Assembly: GCF_047511655.1 (NCBI RefSeq)
Contig: NC_133403.1
Location: forward strand, 13,141,014-13,205,013
From: Castor canadensis
Lineage: Eukaryota > Chordata > Mammalia > Rodentia > Castoridae
Length of the DNA: 64,000 nt
Direction of reading: 5' to 3'
In this document: piece after piece, positions 22,791-33,830 of the stretch
Numbering within the stretch: position 1 is the first letter of the stretch
How the letters are laid out: each line of letters starts with the position of its first letter
Program-made: the position numbers and the translations under genes
The notes under the pieces: model-generated
What the model saw: the letters and a program-made list of their open reading frames with translations, nothing else
The model's database searches: none
Told to the model about the DNA's origin: nothing

Positions 22791-22880
22791 AGATTGCAAG
22801 CCTCTCTGCTCATCAACCACAGCCCACAGCTGGTGCCATCACCTAGCTGGACTACACCTAGTTCTTTTCAGAGGGAAGTC
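22791..22880 (+). pseudogene. CLTCL1: CLTCL1 pseudo-exon E, 3' part (PLLINDLL...)
   Basis: After the SINE the exon resumes. 'cctctctgctcatcaac' corresponds to PLLIN with one extra base. Then come diverged codons including a 'LDYT' for LDHT and 'FFSEG' for FFSKA. The remainder (QLPLVKPYLRSVQSHNN...) is not clearly visible apart from a short 'agtccagag' match. The 3' limit is unclear. Confidence 0.7.
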
Positions 22881-23523
22881 CAGAGAAGAGCGCATCATGC
22901 TAGCTCTGCCATGGACACCTGAAAAACAGCACTTTTATAAACAGATTTTGAAATTGACCCCCAGCCAGTTTCAAGGTTTGCTTTATCAAACTGTATCAGA
23001 TACAGGTTTGCATTCCCACCCCTGCCCACAGAGAAAATACGTTGACTGAGCTGCCCACAAAGTACTCAGCCTAGCTGTCCAGAAGGTGCCCCATGGCTCC
23101 TGGACCTGCCTCCCCCACCCCCGCGTGCCCACCTGCACCTATGGTCAGTGTGTCCCAGATACCCTCTGCCCAGGTCCCCCTGGGGACAAGCATGGCAAAG
23201 TGCCATGACCATGTCCTCAGCTGATCTTGTGAGGTATTTATTACTAGAGTGAGTTCAAGAGCCACAACCACAAGACTGTAAGTGAGACACTGATCAGAGT
23301 GGAAGGTTAGCAGCCTGGGGGCCAGCAGCTCCTCCCTGCACCTGCCAGGCTGTTCTCCCAGCAGCCTGCCCTGCACAGGAGTGTACAAGGGTTGCACTAG
23401 GCTCCAGTGGTTACACAGGCAGAGGCTTTTCCGAGGCCACAGTGGTAGCAACTACCTCCAAGTAATGACTGGTTCTTGCTGGCTGTGTAGGTGACCTGTA
23501 TCACAAGAGGGCTGTCCTCCTAG
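22881..23523. other. CLTCL1 pseudogene intron, unassigned
   Basis: The expected segment between FFSK and the start of pseudo-exon F (QLPLVKPYLRS...TEEEDYQ, about 40 codons) was looked for here and not found. It is either deleted or too diverged to see by eye. Confidence 0.5.
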
Positions 23524-23669
23524 AGCTTAAGGACATCTATCAATGCCTATGACAATTTTGATAATGTCAGCCTGCCTCAGCAACTGGAAAAGCACAAGCT
23601 GACAGTGTTCAACAAGGCCAGCAACTGGCAGGCCCAGAGTGTGGGACTGTGCAAAGACCAGTCTACAAG
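23524..23669 (+). pseudogene. CLTCL1: CLTCL1 pseudo-exon F ([14 protein letters not shown]... segment)
   Basis: The most striking match: '[20 protein letters not shown]' against CHC22 [20 protein letters not shown], fully open over 20 codons. A deletion then removes the RCIAAYLY codons, and [14 protein letters not shown] follows (CHC22 KGNNWWAQSVELCK). The acceptor 'cctcctag' is plausible. The donor after 'ctacaag' reads 'tgcagt', so it is weak or lost. Confidence 0.95.
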
Positions 23670-26188
23670 TGCAGTGACCCAGCGCCTCCATTCCCTCCCA
23701 TCCCAGCTTGTGCTTCCTGATGCCTTTCAGGTGGAAGGCAGAGGGCTCACACTCTTCCTTCTTCCCAAGACCCAGCTCTGAGCTTAAGGAAGACTTCATG
23801 GGGGTGAGGGGCTGACAATAAGGGGGAACCATTTTTAGAATGTAGGGTACCAGTTGAGAGGGATCTAGATCCCCTTAGAAGTTAGTGGATTTACAAGACT
23901 CTTACGGGCAAAGTCTTATGGAGTCGACTCTTCTCTAGTAGGTATGCGAATTTCACTCAACCTAAACACACTGTGACATAAAAATCTAAATCGTAATCAG
24001 GTTCCAAACATGTTTTTGCCTGTGAGAAATGGCTCCGTTCCGCTAACAGACCCAAATCCAGGAATCTGCTAGTCAGGTTGGGCTGCCTGGAGGGATTTCC
24101 CAGACCAAAGGCATTGCCATCCCCTGCTTGGCCCAAACGTCTTCCCAGTGGGGCAAAGTAGAGTTGCACAAATGGTCCTCGTGGTGATGTTATGCACTGA
24201 GCTGACTCATAAGGGCTCTGTGTGCCTAAAAACCCTGGGTGCCCCCAGCAAGTGGTGGGCTTTACCTTGGATGTTCTTGAGTATCTTCTGGTACGACTGC
24301 CACTCATCCAGTACAGGGCGCCTGGCTCTCATGGGCCCTGAGCTGCAGCTGACACTCCATAAAGACCTGTGATGACCTTTGGTGTCAGGATCATGCTGAG
24401 CTTCTCCCCAAGTTGTCACCTCCAGTGTTTTAGATTGTTCTGTGACATCTAGCTGTTAGTGACAGTGCTCATGGTCCTTCCTGGATGCCCCCAGGGCCCC
24501 TACAGAGGAAACTGAGAAGAAATGCTGCTGAAGCCATTAGACTGCACAGGAGGTGTTCAGGAGCTGGGTGCTGGGAGGCGGCAGTGAGACTCAACCACAC
24601 CCTGCAGAGCTGTCCTGTCCTGTCCCTGTGATACCTGCACAGTCTCCTTGCCACCTACATCGTGGTGAGTGAGCAGTAGTGTAAGTACTATCTGGGCCCA
24701 GTCCTCTCCAGTCAGTGACCCTCTCATAGCCATGTGGACCAAGAAGACAAGCCAGTGGACAAAACCACTGGTAGAAAGGCTGAGCATGCTTTGGCCCCTA
24801 GGGGACATTTGTTTGTCACACTAGGAACATGGTGCTGCATATGGAAGACAGAGGCCAAGGATGGTGCACAAGAACCCTGGATGCTCAGATGAACGCCCCT
24901 GACCAAGTGTCAGTCTTTTCATGCTGGAGGAGCCTGCCCTAAGCAGAGTTGCAGTCTCCTGGGTGGCCTCCTGGTCACAGTAAGCCTGGTCAGGAAGTAA
25001 CAGGAAAAAGTATTTCCAGACAATAGTAGTTAGACAGAAGCAGGGTTGACAGTGGCAGCCTTGAGGATTGGGGTCTGGTCAGTGTGTCCACTGTGAGGTA
25101 TACAGGGGATTATAGGCTGGATGAGAGATAGGCGATGGGAAAGTGCAAAAGCAGTTGGCGTTCTCCACATCTTCAGTGAAGAACTGGAGCCTGGCAGTGG
25201 TGGCATGGGTGGGGGAAGGCCTGTTGGGCACTGGCAGTGGCCTGGAAGGAAAAGTGGACACAGGTCAAGGATCTAGAATTACCTTGAAAGTGACATAGGC
25301 AGTGGTATGACAAGCAGGGGGAGGGTGTGAGAGTCTCAGACTGGTTCCAGGCAGTGGGAACAGGCACTGGATGAGGCCTCTGCTGGCCTCCTCACACCCT
25401 GAGCCCTTTGGGAAGCCACCTGGGGGCAGCTGAACTCATCTGGAGCACAAGGATTCTTGAAGTGTCTATGGCCCATGGAGGAGGGAAGACAGAGTTGCCC
25501 AGTTTGGGCACAGGTTAAAGACAGGCCAGCTAAGGGCAGAACATCCAGATGGGGACACGCAAGGAGACTGACAGCTGTGACCCCATTCGAATCAGAGATG
25601 CTCAAAGATACACCTATAGGTCTTCTGGAACTTTTACCAAGTTTCAGCTAACTTTGCCTCTACCCCCCAAAAAAGGACTTGGTGTCTTTGTAGTCACAGT
25701 GTGGGGAGAGGCAGGACTCAGTGCACTGAGCAGCAAATAGGTAGGAGAGAATTGGTTCAGGAGGAAGGGTAAGAGGGGGCCACTTGGAGTGGGCTTACAG
25801 GATGAATTTAGGAGCCTCCACAAGCAACTTGGAGTCTGAAGTGAGTGTGTAGGACAAGGACCTCAGTGGTAGCCAGTGAGAGCCACTCTACTCCCAGTCT
25901 TCTCCACAGCACAGGTCATAGTGAGCGGGTGACTAGATTGGGTTGAGTGACTGCAGACTTCACCTCTGGTCTCTGTCTCCTCATCTCTGAAAGGGGTCAT
26001 AGTAGCACCTGCTGTACAGGACTATGCTGAAATCAAGCAAACGAGCACATGAGTTTAGAAACAGCAGCTGGGGAACATTGGCTTCCTGTGGACTCATGAC
26101 AATGTGGGTGACATTTTGAAAATGATGTTTTGGACAAAGACATTTGCAAGTATGGAAATCATAATTCGTGTTTTGGGGTTTTTGTTTT
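23670..26188. other. CLTCL1 pseudogene intron, unassigned
   Basis: About 2.5 kb of unique sequence between two consecutive exon remnants. No SINE, L1 or coding segment recognised. Confidence 0.5.
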
Positions 26189-26398
26189 GTGGTTTTGGTG
26201 GCAGTACTGGGATTTGAACTCAGGGCCTTGAGCTTACCAGGTATGCACTCTACCACTTGAGCCATGCCTCCAGCCTATTTTCAGAATTTTTTGAGAATAG
26301 GGTCTCGCTATGCAACCCAAGCTAGCCTCGAACTCACAATCCTCTTGCCTCTGTCTCCTGAGTGCTGGGATCACAGGCACTCATCATCATACCCAGTT
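26189..26398 (-). repeat. ID-like monomer and B1-like unit
   Basis: About 26,195-26,275: 'ggcagtactgggatttgaactcagggcc...ctaccacttgagccatgcctccagcc'. About 26,283-26,397: a B1-like minus-strand unit 'gaatagggtctcgctatgcaacccaagctagcctcg...gagtgctgggatcacagg'. Confidence 0.8.
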
Positions 26399-26824
26399 CA
26401 CTTAGGGATTTTTGTGGGACTTGAAGAAAAAGCAAACACTATTTCTTGAGCATGAGCTACATGAACTGTTCTAGAAGTTCCACATTGGGTCAGACTTTGG
26501 AGGGAAGCACTGGCTGGGAGGCCCATGCAGCCTCCCAGAGAGAGCAACACCACACCTAGGCCACTGGCCCTCAGGTGGAACCCCCGTCCACGCCTGCCAC
26601 CTCCAAACAGTTCAGCAGTATCTGAGAGGACCATACTTGGTCATCTCCAAAGCCCTGACAGTGGCACTTTTGTCCTACCAGAGGGCAGTAGGGACCATCT
26701 TGGCTGTGTATCTTCAGAGAGGGGGTCCTCCGTGGAGCCTCATCCTTCATTCCACCCAGCTGCCTGCAAGCATAGGCCTTGGCCTGTGCAGGACTCCTAA
26801 GCTGTGCATTTGCGTTGGCCACAG

Positions 26825-27030
26825 GATGCCATGCAACATGCCACCGAGTCATGTGATCCTGAGCTGGCCATGATTCCTGGAGGAAGACAAGCAGAGCACG
26901 CTGGAGCTTGACTCTTCACATGCTACAACCTGCTTTGCCCAGACATGGTGCTTGAGCTGGCCTGGAGACTCGGTCTCATGGATTTCACATGACCCGCTTC
27001 GTCCAGGTGATGGCAAAAGGCCTGAGCAAA
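26825..27030 (+). pseudogene. CLTCL1: CLTCL1 pseudo-exon G (DAMQHA...LSKV segment)
   Basis: After a 'ccacag' acceptor it encodes DAMQHATESCDPELA (CHC22 DAMQHAAESRDAELA). The QKLLQW codons are deleted, LEEDK follows, and in shifted frames come LFTCYNLLCPDMVLELAWR and LGLMDF, then a TGA. Further on, FVQVMAKGLSK matches FIQVMREYLSK. The exon ends at about 27,030 before 'gtattg', a degraded donor. Confidence 0.93.
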
Positions 27031-28934
27031 GTATTGGCCGTGCTGTGTTTCCCTGGCCCCTGTGTGGCACAGCCCATCCCTCGTGGTGACTCTAGCCCCA
27101 GACCAAAAGGGAAGCCACCTCTCTGAGTGTCATCTTGCTTTGCTTATCCACCCATGTACAGAGCCTGCTTCAAGCAAGGTTGGGGCCCAGCGCCCCTCCT
27201 GCTGAAGCTTCTTGCTGTGGTGCAAGGGGAGGGAACTTCCAGGGCTAGTGTGGGCTGGGAAGAAACAGGAGTGAGGGGCTAGTGCGGCCAGCTCTGGCCT
27301 GCAAAGGCTTGAGTGCCTGCTCCCTGCACAGCCTCCAGAGATGCCAGCCCTTGGCAAGGCCATCCCAGAGGCTCTTCAGGCCATTATCTTGCCTCTGGAG
27401 AGTGGGTCTAGGCTCCATGCACACAGCATGTCTATATGTGAGGCATGTCTGTATGTGAGGAGAGGGGCAGCCCTGGCCACATGGTCTGAGCTGCCCAGGG
27501 GGCACAGATTGGATTTACAAAGGTCATAGCAACCTGTTGGAGGTGTCTGGCCAGTGCTGTATGATGTCTGCTTTGGGTGGGAACTATCTATTCCCATGGT
27601 GAGTTGCTTTTTCCCTTCCCTGAAATGCCTTAACCTGAAAGTGGCTATCTTTTTAGAGGTCATGCATAATCTCTCAGTGGCAGTAAAGGCCCACAAGTTG
27701 ACATGAGAGCTCAAGACCACCCAGACCCCAGAGATGTCACCATTGCAGGGGTTGGATCCCCCCTGGAGATGCCCCATGGATTTTCAGGACCACAGTTCAT
27801 GTCTGTTGTGGGTGATGGTATTTATCCTGGTGGCCATTGTCACTTTTGCCAGCACTATAGCCATAGAGCTAACCCAGGGTTGGGCCCAGGATTCCCAGAC
27901 ACTGTCACTAGGTCTGGAAGGTGGTAGCTCCAGCCATGATGTCTGTCCCTGCTGCTGCCCACTTGTTTTTTCCAGAGTCAGACAAGGTACCTGTCACGAT
28001 GGGACAAGGAGGTCTGTACAAGGTTCAGTGGTAGAAGGCCACAACCCTCCTGACAGGAAAGCTGGGTTGAGGCCCACTAGCTCATCAGGTTGCAGCCATC
28101 CTTGAGAGCCCCGGTGTTCTCCTGGTGGAGGGAGATAGAGGGCCAGCTCAGACCTCAGTCAGCTACTAGAATAAAGGATACACTGTCAGACTTTTGTGTC
28201 TGCCATGCCCTTCCTTACTTCAGACCCTGGCTCAGAGAGCCAGCGTATTGTGGTGTCTTTTCTTTCTCACTGCTTGTTTGGGGGCTTCTAGGAGCACAGT
28301 TGCCACTGCCCTATTAGCACAGTGCTACCATCTCTGATAGTCCCCAAGGCACCACCTCATCCTGTTTCTTGGCCTACCTTGAGCGCTGTCCACAGGCAGC
28401 CTGACTTCAATGGCTGTCAGGTAGAGTGTCCCAGGTGTCAGTTGACTAGTCTCCTGGGGACCACATGATCTCTCTGCTGGTTAGGAGGAGCAGGCAGCCT
28501 AGATCGGCTGGAGTCAGAAGTGAACAGTGTCCCAGCATGCTGTTCCAGCCCTGAGGATCAACAATCCTGGGATGTCCCTGTGCCCAGAGGACTCAAGCTT
28601 CAGGAGCCAGGCCACACTTGAAGCCTGTGTCACCAACCACTGCTGCAGTGTACCTGGATGCCACAGACCCACGAGGAAGTACTGAGCTGAAACAGAAGCT
28701 GAGGCTTCAACAGGACTGCCAGGAGCTCTGTGTCTGCCCCATTCCATGGCTTCTGTTGTCAGGGACTTCCCTGCATTGGAGATGTGCTTGGGGTGTGGAG
28801 TGGACCTGTCGAGTCTGTCTTGTGCATGTCTTTAGCTCCTGGTGGTCTCTCTATTCAGCTCTCCTGCTCCATGTTCACTTAGAGGTCTGGGCTGTGCTGT
28901 TGGGTAGGTGCTTATGTGCCCCCACCTCTTGCAG
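27031..28934. other. CLTCL1 pseudogene intron, unassigned
   Basis: About 1.9 kb of unique sequence before the last exon remnant. No repeat or additional exon recognised. Confidence 0.5.
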
Positions 28935-28984
28935 GCAAACTCAGTGCCTCAGAGAGTCTGCGCAAGCAAGAGGAGCATGTGTGA
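28935..28984 (+). pseudogene. CLTCL1: CLTCL1 terminal pseudo-exon H (KLDALESLRKQEEHV segment)
   Basis: Preceded by a strong acceptor ('ccccacctcttgcag'). Encodes KLSASESLRKQEEHV then TGA (28,982-28,984), against CHC22 KLDALESLRKQEEHV followed by about 12 further residues. The QEEHV ending distinguishes it from CLTC (EEEQATE). The downstream bases still loosely resemble the rest of the CHC22 tail. SLC25A1 starts 2.2 kb downstream, as in human. Confidence 0.93.
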
Positions 28985-29864
28985 GAGTGATTCCTGTTCT
29001 TGTGCATGTTCTTGCTAGTGTGCTGGTAGGTGATGCCCTCGGGTGAGAAGGGATGGAGGGAATTCACACTGCCTTGAGTTTCAGATGGCTGGGTGGAGAT
29101 GGGAAGGACTCCAGTGGTTGCCAGTCTAGGAACACTGGCCTGGCCAGCAGCATTCTCCCTGATCTGAGGGCACCTACCTTCTGTAGGGGTCCTGCCCTGC
29201 TTGGCCCTGGCAGCATGGCTATTGCTGGCATGTGCTAGAAGGGGCTTTGGACCTGAGAGGCCATCTGGGGTGGCCTGAATGTTCAGCAGACTGGAGAGGC
29301 TGTTGGGGCCTGAGCACATTGCATGGCTAACACAGGTCAGGGGTGGGTGAGCACAAAGCATGCATGTCTTCTGTGTCGTCCTCAGGGTCGGAGTGCCTAC
29401 CAGCCATTAATATCAGACTGGTTCTCTGAGATTTGGGTGGGTATGAATGAGACTCAGCTGATTGAGCTGAGTAAGTGTTCTGTTTGAGGACAAGCTTACC
29501 TTTGGTCAGTCCCACAATGGGAACTCCTTGAGGCACTTCCTGTTCCCATGCCTCAGGGTTTCCTAGCCATTCCTCTGGCTATTTCAGGTGTTTAGGAAAG
29601 GACCACCACCTCCCCTCTCACACACACACACACAGGCAGCAGAAGCTCTGCTAGCTGTGGGCTTCTCCCTCTGCAGGCCAACAGTTGACACCGACAGTCC
29701 CTGCCAGCTTTCCCTATGGATGCTCTGCTGCTCTTGGCTTCACCCACTCTCCACTGTATGGCTTCCACCGCCCTATCCAGTTATCTTCTCCAAGATGTGG
29801 CAATCTGGAAGCAGAGAGGACTCAGATTGGGAGGTGAAACATCTGGATATTGTTATTATTATTA

Positions 29865-30082
29865 TTATATTAGTGGTACTGGGGTTTGAACTCAGGGCCT
29901 CACACTTGCCAGGCAGGCACCCTACCCTACTTAAGCCAGTCCGCCAGCCCTTTTTTGTGTTGGGTATTTTTGAGATAAGGTCTCTTAAACTATTTGCCCA
30001 GGCTGGCTTTGAACAGCGATCCTCCTGGTCTCTGCTTCCTGAGTAGCTAGGATTGCAGACATGAACCACGGGCCTGGCCTAG
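29865..30082 (-). repeat. Dimeric SINE between CLTCL1 remnant and SLC25A1
   Basis: Follows a TTATTATTAT run. 'tggtactggggtttgaactcagggcctcacacttgccaggcaggcaccctac' is joined to 'ttttttgtgttgggtatttttgagataagg...gcagacatgaaccac', a full minus-strand dimer. Confidence 0.9.
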
Positions 30083-30879
30083 ACATTACTTTTGCTGAAA
30101 CCCAAGGATGTCCTCTGAGTCATCTCAGAGACTGGGGAGCCCAGGTGGATACAGACTGCCTAGTGGAAAGGTGGACCCCTCCCTCTAGATCTCTGGCTGG
30201 AGCCAGGCATTGCTAGGGAGCTTTTAGTCTGCAAAGACTCCCTAGAACTTGAGGGGGAAAACACTCCTTCACCGCACCCTGGCTAGAGCTGCCTCCTACT
30301 TTACAGACACAATACACTGTCTTGTGGCTGACACCAGACCTCACAACGTGATTCTCACCGGCTTCCCATCATGAATATTGAAGTAATTAACTAAGGCAAA
30401 GCTTCTCTATTGGCGCTTGTGTGGGTAGGAAGAACAGGGGACAATTTGATAGGCCCTGCGGCCTATTAAGGATTTTATTAAGGATTTGCTGAGACCTCTT
30501 GGGAGGTGGAGGCCCTGCCTGCGTCTGCGCACAGAAGCCGCTTAGGAGAATGCAACCGGTTGTATTTGGGTCTTTTCCTGACCAAGGTGGCTATACAGAG
30601 CTCTAAATCCTGGAGGGGGGAAGGTGGTAACCACACAGCCCAGGGGGTGTCCGAAGGCCAAGCCCTCAAGTGTCTTGGGGGAAGATCTGCGCCCACTAGC
30701 CTCTGGGATCTCCGAGAACCCTGTCACTCGTGGCAGACCCGGACTCCAAGGCCCGCAGCTTCCAGCGCGTGTGTCTGCTTGCAGGCGTTAAAGAAACTGC
30801 ACCTTGACCTACAGCTCCCCGCCGGGGCGCAGCGCTGTCTTCCGAAGACCACGCCCCCGGCCCCGCCACGCCAGGCTTT

Positions 30880-31167
30880 CCAGGGACCAGCACTGGCCAT
30901 TGGCTGCGCTTTGGTCCCCGCCCTGACGCCTGCTTTAGTGAGCCCCGCCCCGGCCTCAGTTTCCCGGCTGGCACGGGGCGGGGAGGGGGCGGGGCCAAAC
31001 TCAGGCCACGCGGGGCGGAGCCCGGGAGCTGACGAGGCCGCCCCGCCCCCGGGGACCATAACCGGTCGCTACCGCCGCCACCGCTGCCGCTGCCGCCGCC
31101 TGCCGAGTGCCCCGTGCTTGAGGCTCGGACCCGAGGCCGACGCCGGGCGCCCACCTTCTAGCCCGCC
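30880..31167 (+). promoter_or_regulatory. SLC25A1: SLC25A1 CpG-island promoter and 5' UTR
   Basis: GC content and CpG density rise sharply from about 30,820 and stay high into intron 3 (about 31,950). An inverted CCAAT box (ATTGG, 30,899-30,903) is followed by several GC boxes (CCCCGCCC near 30,916 and 30,943; GGGGCGGGG near 30,975; GGGGCGGGGCC near 30,986). These are Sp1/KLF-type sites, with no TATA box. A CGCTACCGCCGCCACCGCTGCC triplet-rich leader precedes the ATG at 31,168. The arrangement fits a constitutive, TATA-less housekeeping promoter. The start site itself cannot be fixed from sequence. Confidence 0.75.
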
Positions 31168-33830
31168 ATGGCCGCGCCCCGCGCCCCCCGCGCTTTGGCG
31201 GCCGCCGCGCCGGCGTCCGGGAAGGCCAAGCTGACGCATCCCGGGAAGGCGATTCTGGCAGGTGGGCCCTCTCCGGGACGCGGACCCCTGTCCCGACAGC
31301 CCCACCGTGCTTCCGGGTGGGCCCGGGACGCCGAGGCCCCGCCCCACTTCCGGGTAGGGCGGGGAGTTGGGGGGTGTCGTGGGGGGGCGCGGCCCTGGTC
31401 CCTTCCCAGCGCGTGGGCTCGCCCCGCGTGTCGCCCCTGCGCGTACGGTGTAGACAACGGGGTGGGGGCGTGGGGACCCAGCCCGGCCTCCTCGAGGCAC
31501 TGGAAAGCGGCGACGTGGGACAAAGTCCGGGCGGGGGAGGGGCTGAGTGGCGGCGGGCTGCTGGGGCCACCGCGCAGGGGCGTCTCAGGACCCTGGTGCC
31601 CGGTCCCTGCAGGCGGCCTGGCGGGCGGCATCGAAATCTGCATCACCTTCCCGACCGAGTACGTGAAGACGCAGCTGCAGCTGGACGAGCGCTCGCACCC
31701 GCCGCGGTACCGGGGCATCGGTGAGGAGGGGGCGGCGTGCGGGGCAGCGGGCGCTGGGGGGGTGGGTGGGCGGGGGCCCCGAGGACCACGGAGTCCTAAC
31801 CGCCCCCTCCCGCAGTGGACTGCGTGCGACAGACGGTCCGCAGCCATGGCGTTCTGGGCCTGTACCGTGGCCTCAGCTCCCTGCTGTATGGCTCCATTCC
31901 CAAGGCGGCTGTCAGGTAAGGCTTGGCTCGGCTTGGGGCAGACGCAAGGCGGGGGGAGGGGGGAGTCCCCGGGGGGGGGTCCCCGCGACGTCCCCTCTTA
32001 CCTGTCTCCGCCCCCAGGTTCGGAATGTTCGAGTTCCTCAGTAACCAGATGCGGGACGCCCAGGGACGGCTAGACAGCACGCGCGGGCTGCTGTGCGGCC
32101 TGGGCGCTGGCGTGGCGGAGGCGGTGGTGGTCGTGTGTCCCATGGAAACCATCAAGGTGGGGAAAGCGCCCCACGCGGAAACAAGGCTTGCAGAGGGGTG
32201 GGGGGGGTGCCCGAGGCTGTGACTATGAGCCTCATGGGTACTCCAGTCCATGGCGGCCATGTGCCCCATGGAGACCGCATGGTGGGCAGGATCTCGAAGG
32301 AGGCGGGTAGGGTGCAGGGTATCTGGCAGGAAGGGTCTCCCAGGGAGGCTGTTTATGCAAAAAGCAAAAACATTACTGAAGGTCTTTTAAAAATACTTTC
32401 ATAAGGGCTGGTGGAATGGCTCAAAGTGGTAGTGTGCCTAGCTAAGTAAGCGTGAGGCCCTGAGTTTAAACCCCAGTACCAATAAATACATACACATCAG
32501 GTCAAGTAAAACAAAAAAACCTTTTATAAACAGAAAACGTGGCCCATTTACTACTCAAACCATAGGAAACAGCAACAAACATAACTGTAGAAAGTCCTCC
32601 ACCAGGTGGGCCCTCTTGTGTTCTAGAGCAGCCCAGGGTGGCACTGCTTGTAGCTGAAGCAGGGGTTGCACCCCCAGTCCTGACCTACCTTGATGGGCTC
32701 TTGGCCTGCTAGTGAAAGGGCTAGGTATGCCCTTCAGGTGGTGGCCCGGGAGTCAACGCCTTTCTTCTCCCAGGTGAAGTTCATCCATGACCAGACCTCC
32801 TCCAACCCCAAGTACAGAGGATTTTTCCACGGGATCAGAGAGATTGTGCGGGAACAAGGTGAGCCACTCAGAGGGAGAGGGATCTCATCCAGGCTGGAAA
32901 GGACCTAGACTTTCAGGCACCCTGCCCCCAATCCATAGCTGGGGCCTGGGAGGGAGGCTCCAGGGTGACTCTGCCTGTCTACCTGTCTGCCTCCAGGACT
33001 GAAGGGGACATACCAGGGCCTCACAGCCACCGTGCTGAAGCAGGGCTCCAACCAAGCCATCCGCTTCTTTGTCATGACCTCCCTGCGCAACTGGTACCGA
33101 GGTGAGTCTGTGCCCCAGGACCTTGTCTCCAAACGCTGCAAGCCTGGCTTCTTTGGGCTGCCCCTGGAAGAGGCTAGGCACTTCTACAGGCCCTGCTGCA
33201 GGCTTCTCCCCAGCCTTCAAAGACCCATTTCCCTTTCCACTACCAGCACTCTCTTACCACAATCTCCTTCACATCTAGGGGATGACCCCAACAAGCCCAT
33301 GAACCCACTGATCACGGGGGTGTTTGGAGTTATTGCTGGTGCAGCCAGTGTCTTTGGGAACACGCCTCTGGATGTGGTCAAGACCCGGATGCAGGTGGGG
33401 TTGAGGCGCTGGAAAGGTGGGGATGGGAGCTCAGGACAGGGGCTGGCTGCTGAACTGTGGCTCTTGCAGGGTCTGGAGGCACATAAATACCGGAACACAT
33501 GGGACTGTGGCTTGCAGATCCTCAAGAACGAGGGACCCAAGGCGTGAGTAGATGAGGGGTAGAACTGTTGTGCCTATCCCAGACCCTCCCTGGCCTGCTA
33601 CCTTCCTGCCCCAGGCTGTCTTCCTTTAGGCCTCTGTTTTCTTCCAGTATGGGGGGAGGGGAGTACCCTTTCCAGGGACACTGTCCTGCTCACCTTGTAC
33701 CCCTCCTCCACTCAGATTCTACAAAGGCACTGTCCCCCGCCTGGGCCGGGTCTGCCTGGATGTGGCCATCGTGTTTATCATTTATGATGAGGTGGTGAAG
33801 CTGCTCAACAAAGTGTGGAAGACAGACTAA
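31168..33830 (+). CDS. SLC25A1: SLC25A1, mitochondrial tricarboxylate (citrate) carrier, complete
   Basis: Inner-membrane exchanger that swaps mitochondrial citrate/isocitrate for cytosolic malate, supplying cytosolic acetyl-CoA for fatty acid and sterol synthesis. Nine coding exons, all with GT/AG ends: 31168-31261, 31613-31720, 31816-31915, 32018-32156, 32774-32858, 32997-33101, 33279-33394, 33470-33543, 33716-33830. Spliced length is 936 nt, 311 aa plus stop, equal to the human protein. The three mitochondrial-carrier repeats are all present with PX(D/E)XX(K/R) signatures: PTEYVK (45-50), PMETIK (142-147) and PLDVVK (240-245). The start [10 protein letters not shown] aligns with human [10 protein letters not shown], in an Ala/Pro-rich presequence. 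The end is NKVWKTD. Intron 4 carries a small SINE. Boundaries rest on frame continuity and recall of the human protein. Confidence 0.97.
32403..32495 (+). repeat. ID-like SINE monomer in SLC25A1 intron 4
   Basis: 'gggctggtggaatggctcaaagtggtagtgtgcctagctaagtaagcgtgaggccctgagtttaaaccccagtacc' with an A-rich tail. Confidence 0.85.

Larger units (their letters stand above)
11977..28984 (+). pseudogene. CLTCL1: CLTCL1 (clathrin heavy chain CHC22) unitary pseudogene, 3' third
   Basis: Eight exon remnants of a clathrin heavy chain lie in the same order as in the protein, separated by intron-like DNA. They are annotated one by one below. Intact CHC22 (about 1,640 aa) forms triskelion coats that sort the GLUT4 glucose transporter in muscle and fat. 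Paralogue-specific residues identify CLTCL1 rather than CLTC: FYLDYK (CLTC has FYLEFK), QQLEKH (CLTC QRLEKH), MVLELAWR (CLTC VVLETAWR) and SLRKQEEHV. Its position directly upstream of SLC25A1, on the same strand, is the human 22q11.2 position. A retained intron layout excludes a processed copy. Stops and frameshifts occur in most remnants, several splice sites are gone, and one exon contains a SINE, so no CHC22 can be made. CLTCL1 loss is known in mouse and rat. The 5' two thirds is outside the window or unrecognisable. Confidence 0.92.

Noticed and set aside
22481-28984. Possibility that the clathrin matches are a CLTC retrocopy
   Set aside because: Introns and splice sites are preserved between the segments, and the residues that differ between the paralogues match CLTCL1.
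28618-29046. 142-codon plus-strand ORF overlapping the last CLTCL1 remnant
   Set aside because: It is in a frame different from SLRKQEEHV and resembles nothing known.
31001-31847. Several overlapping long ORFs on both strands at the SLC25A1 promoter and first exons (up to 301 codons)
   Set aside because: GC-rich DNA lacks stop codons. They cross the real exon-intron boundaries of SLC25A1 and show no conserved protein features.
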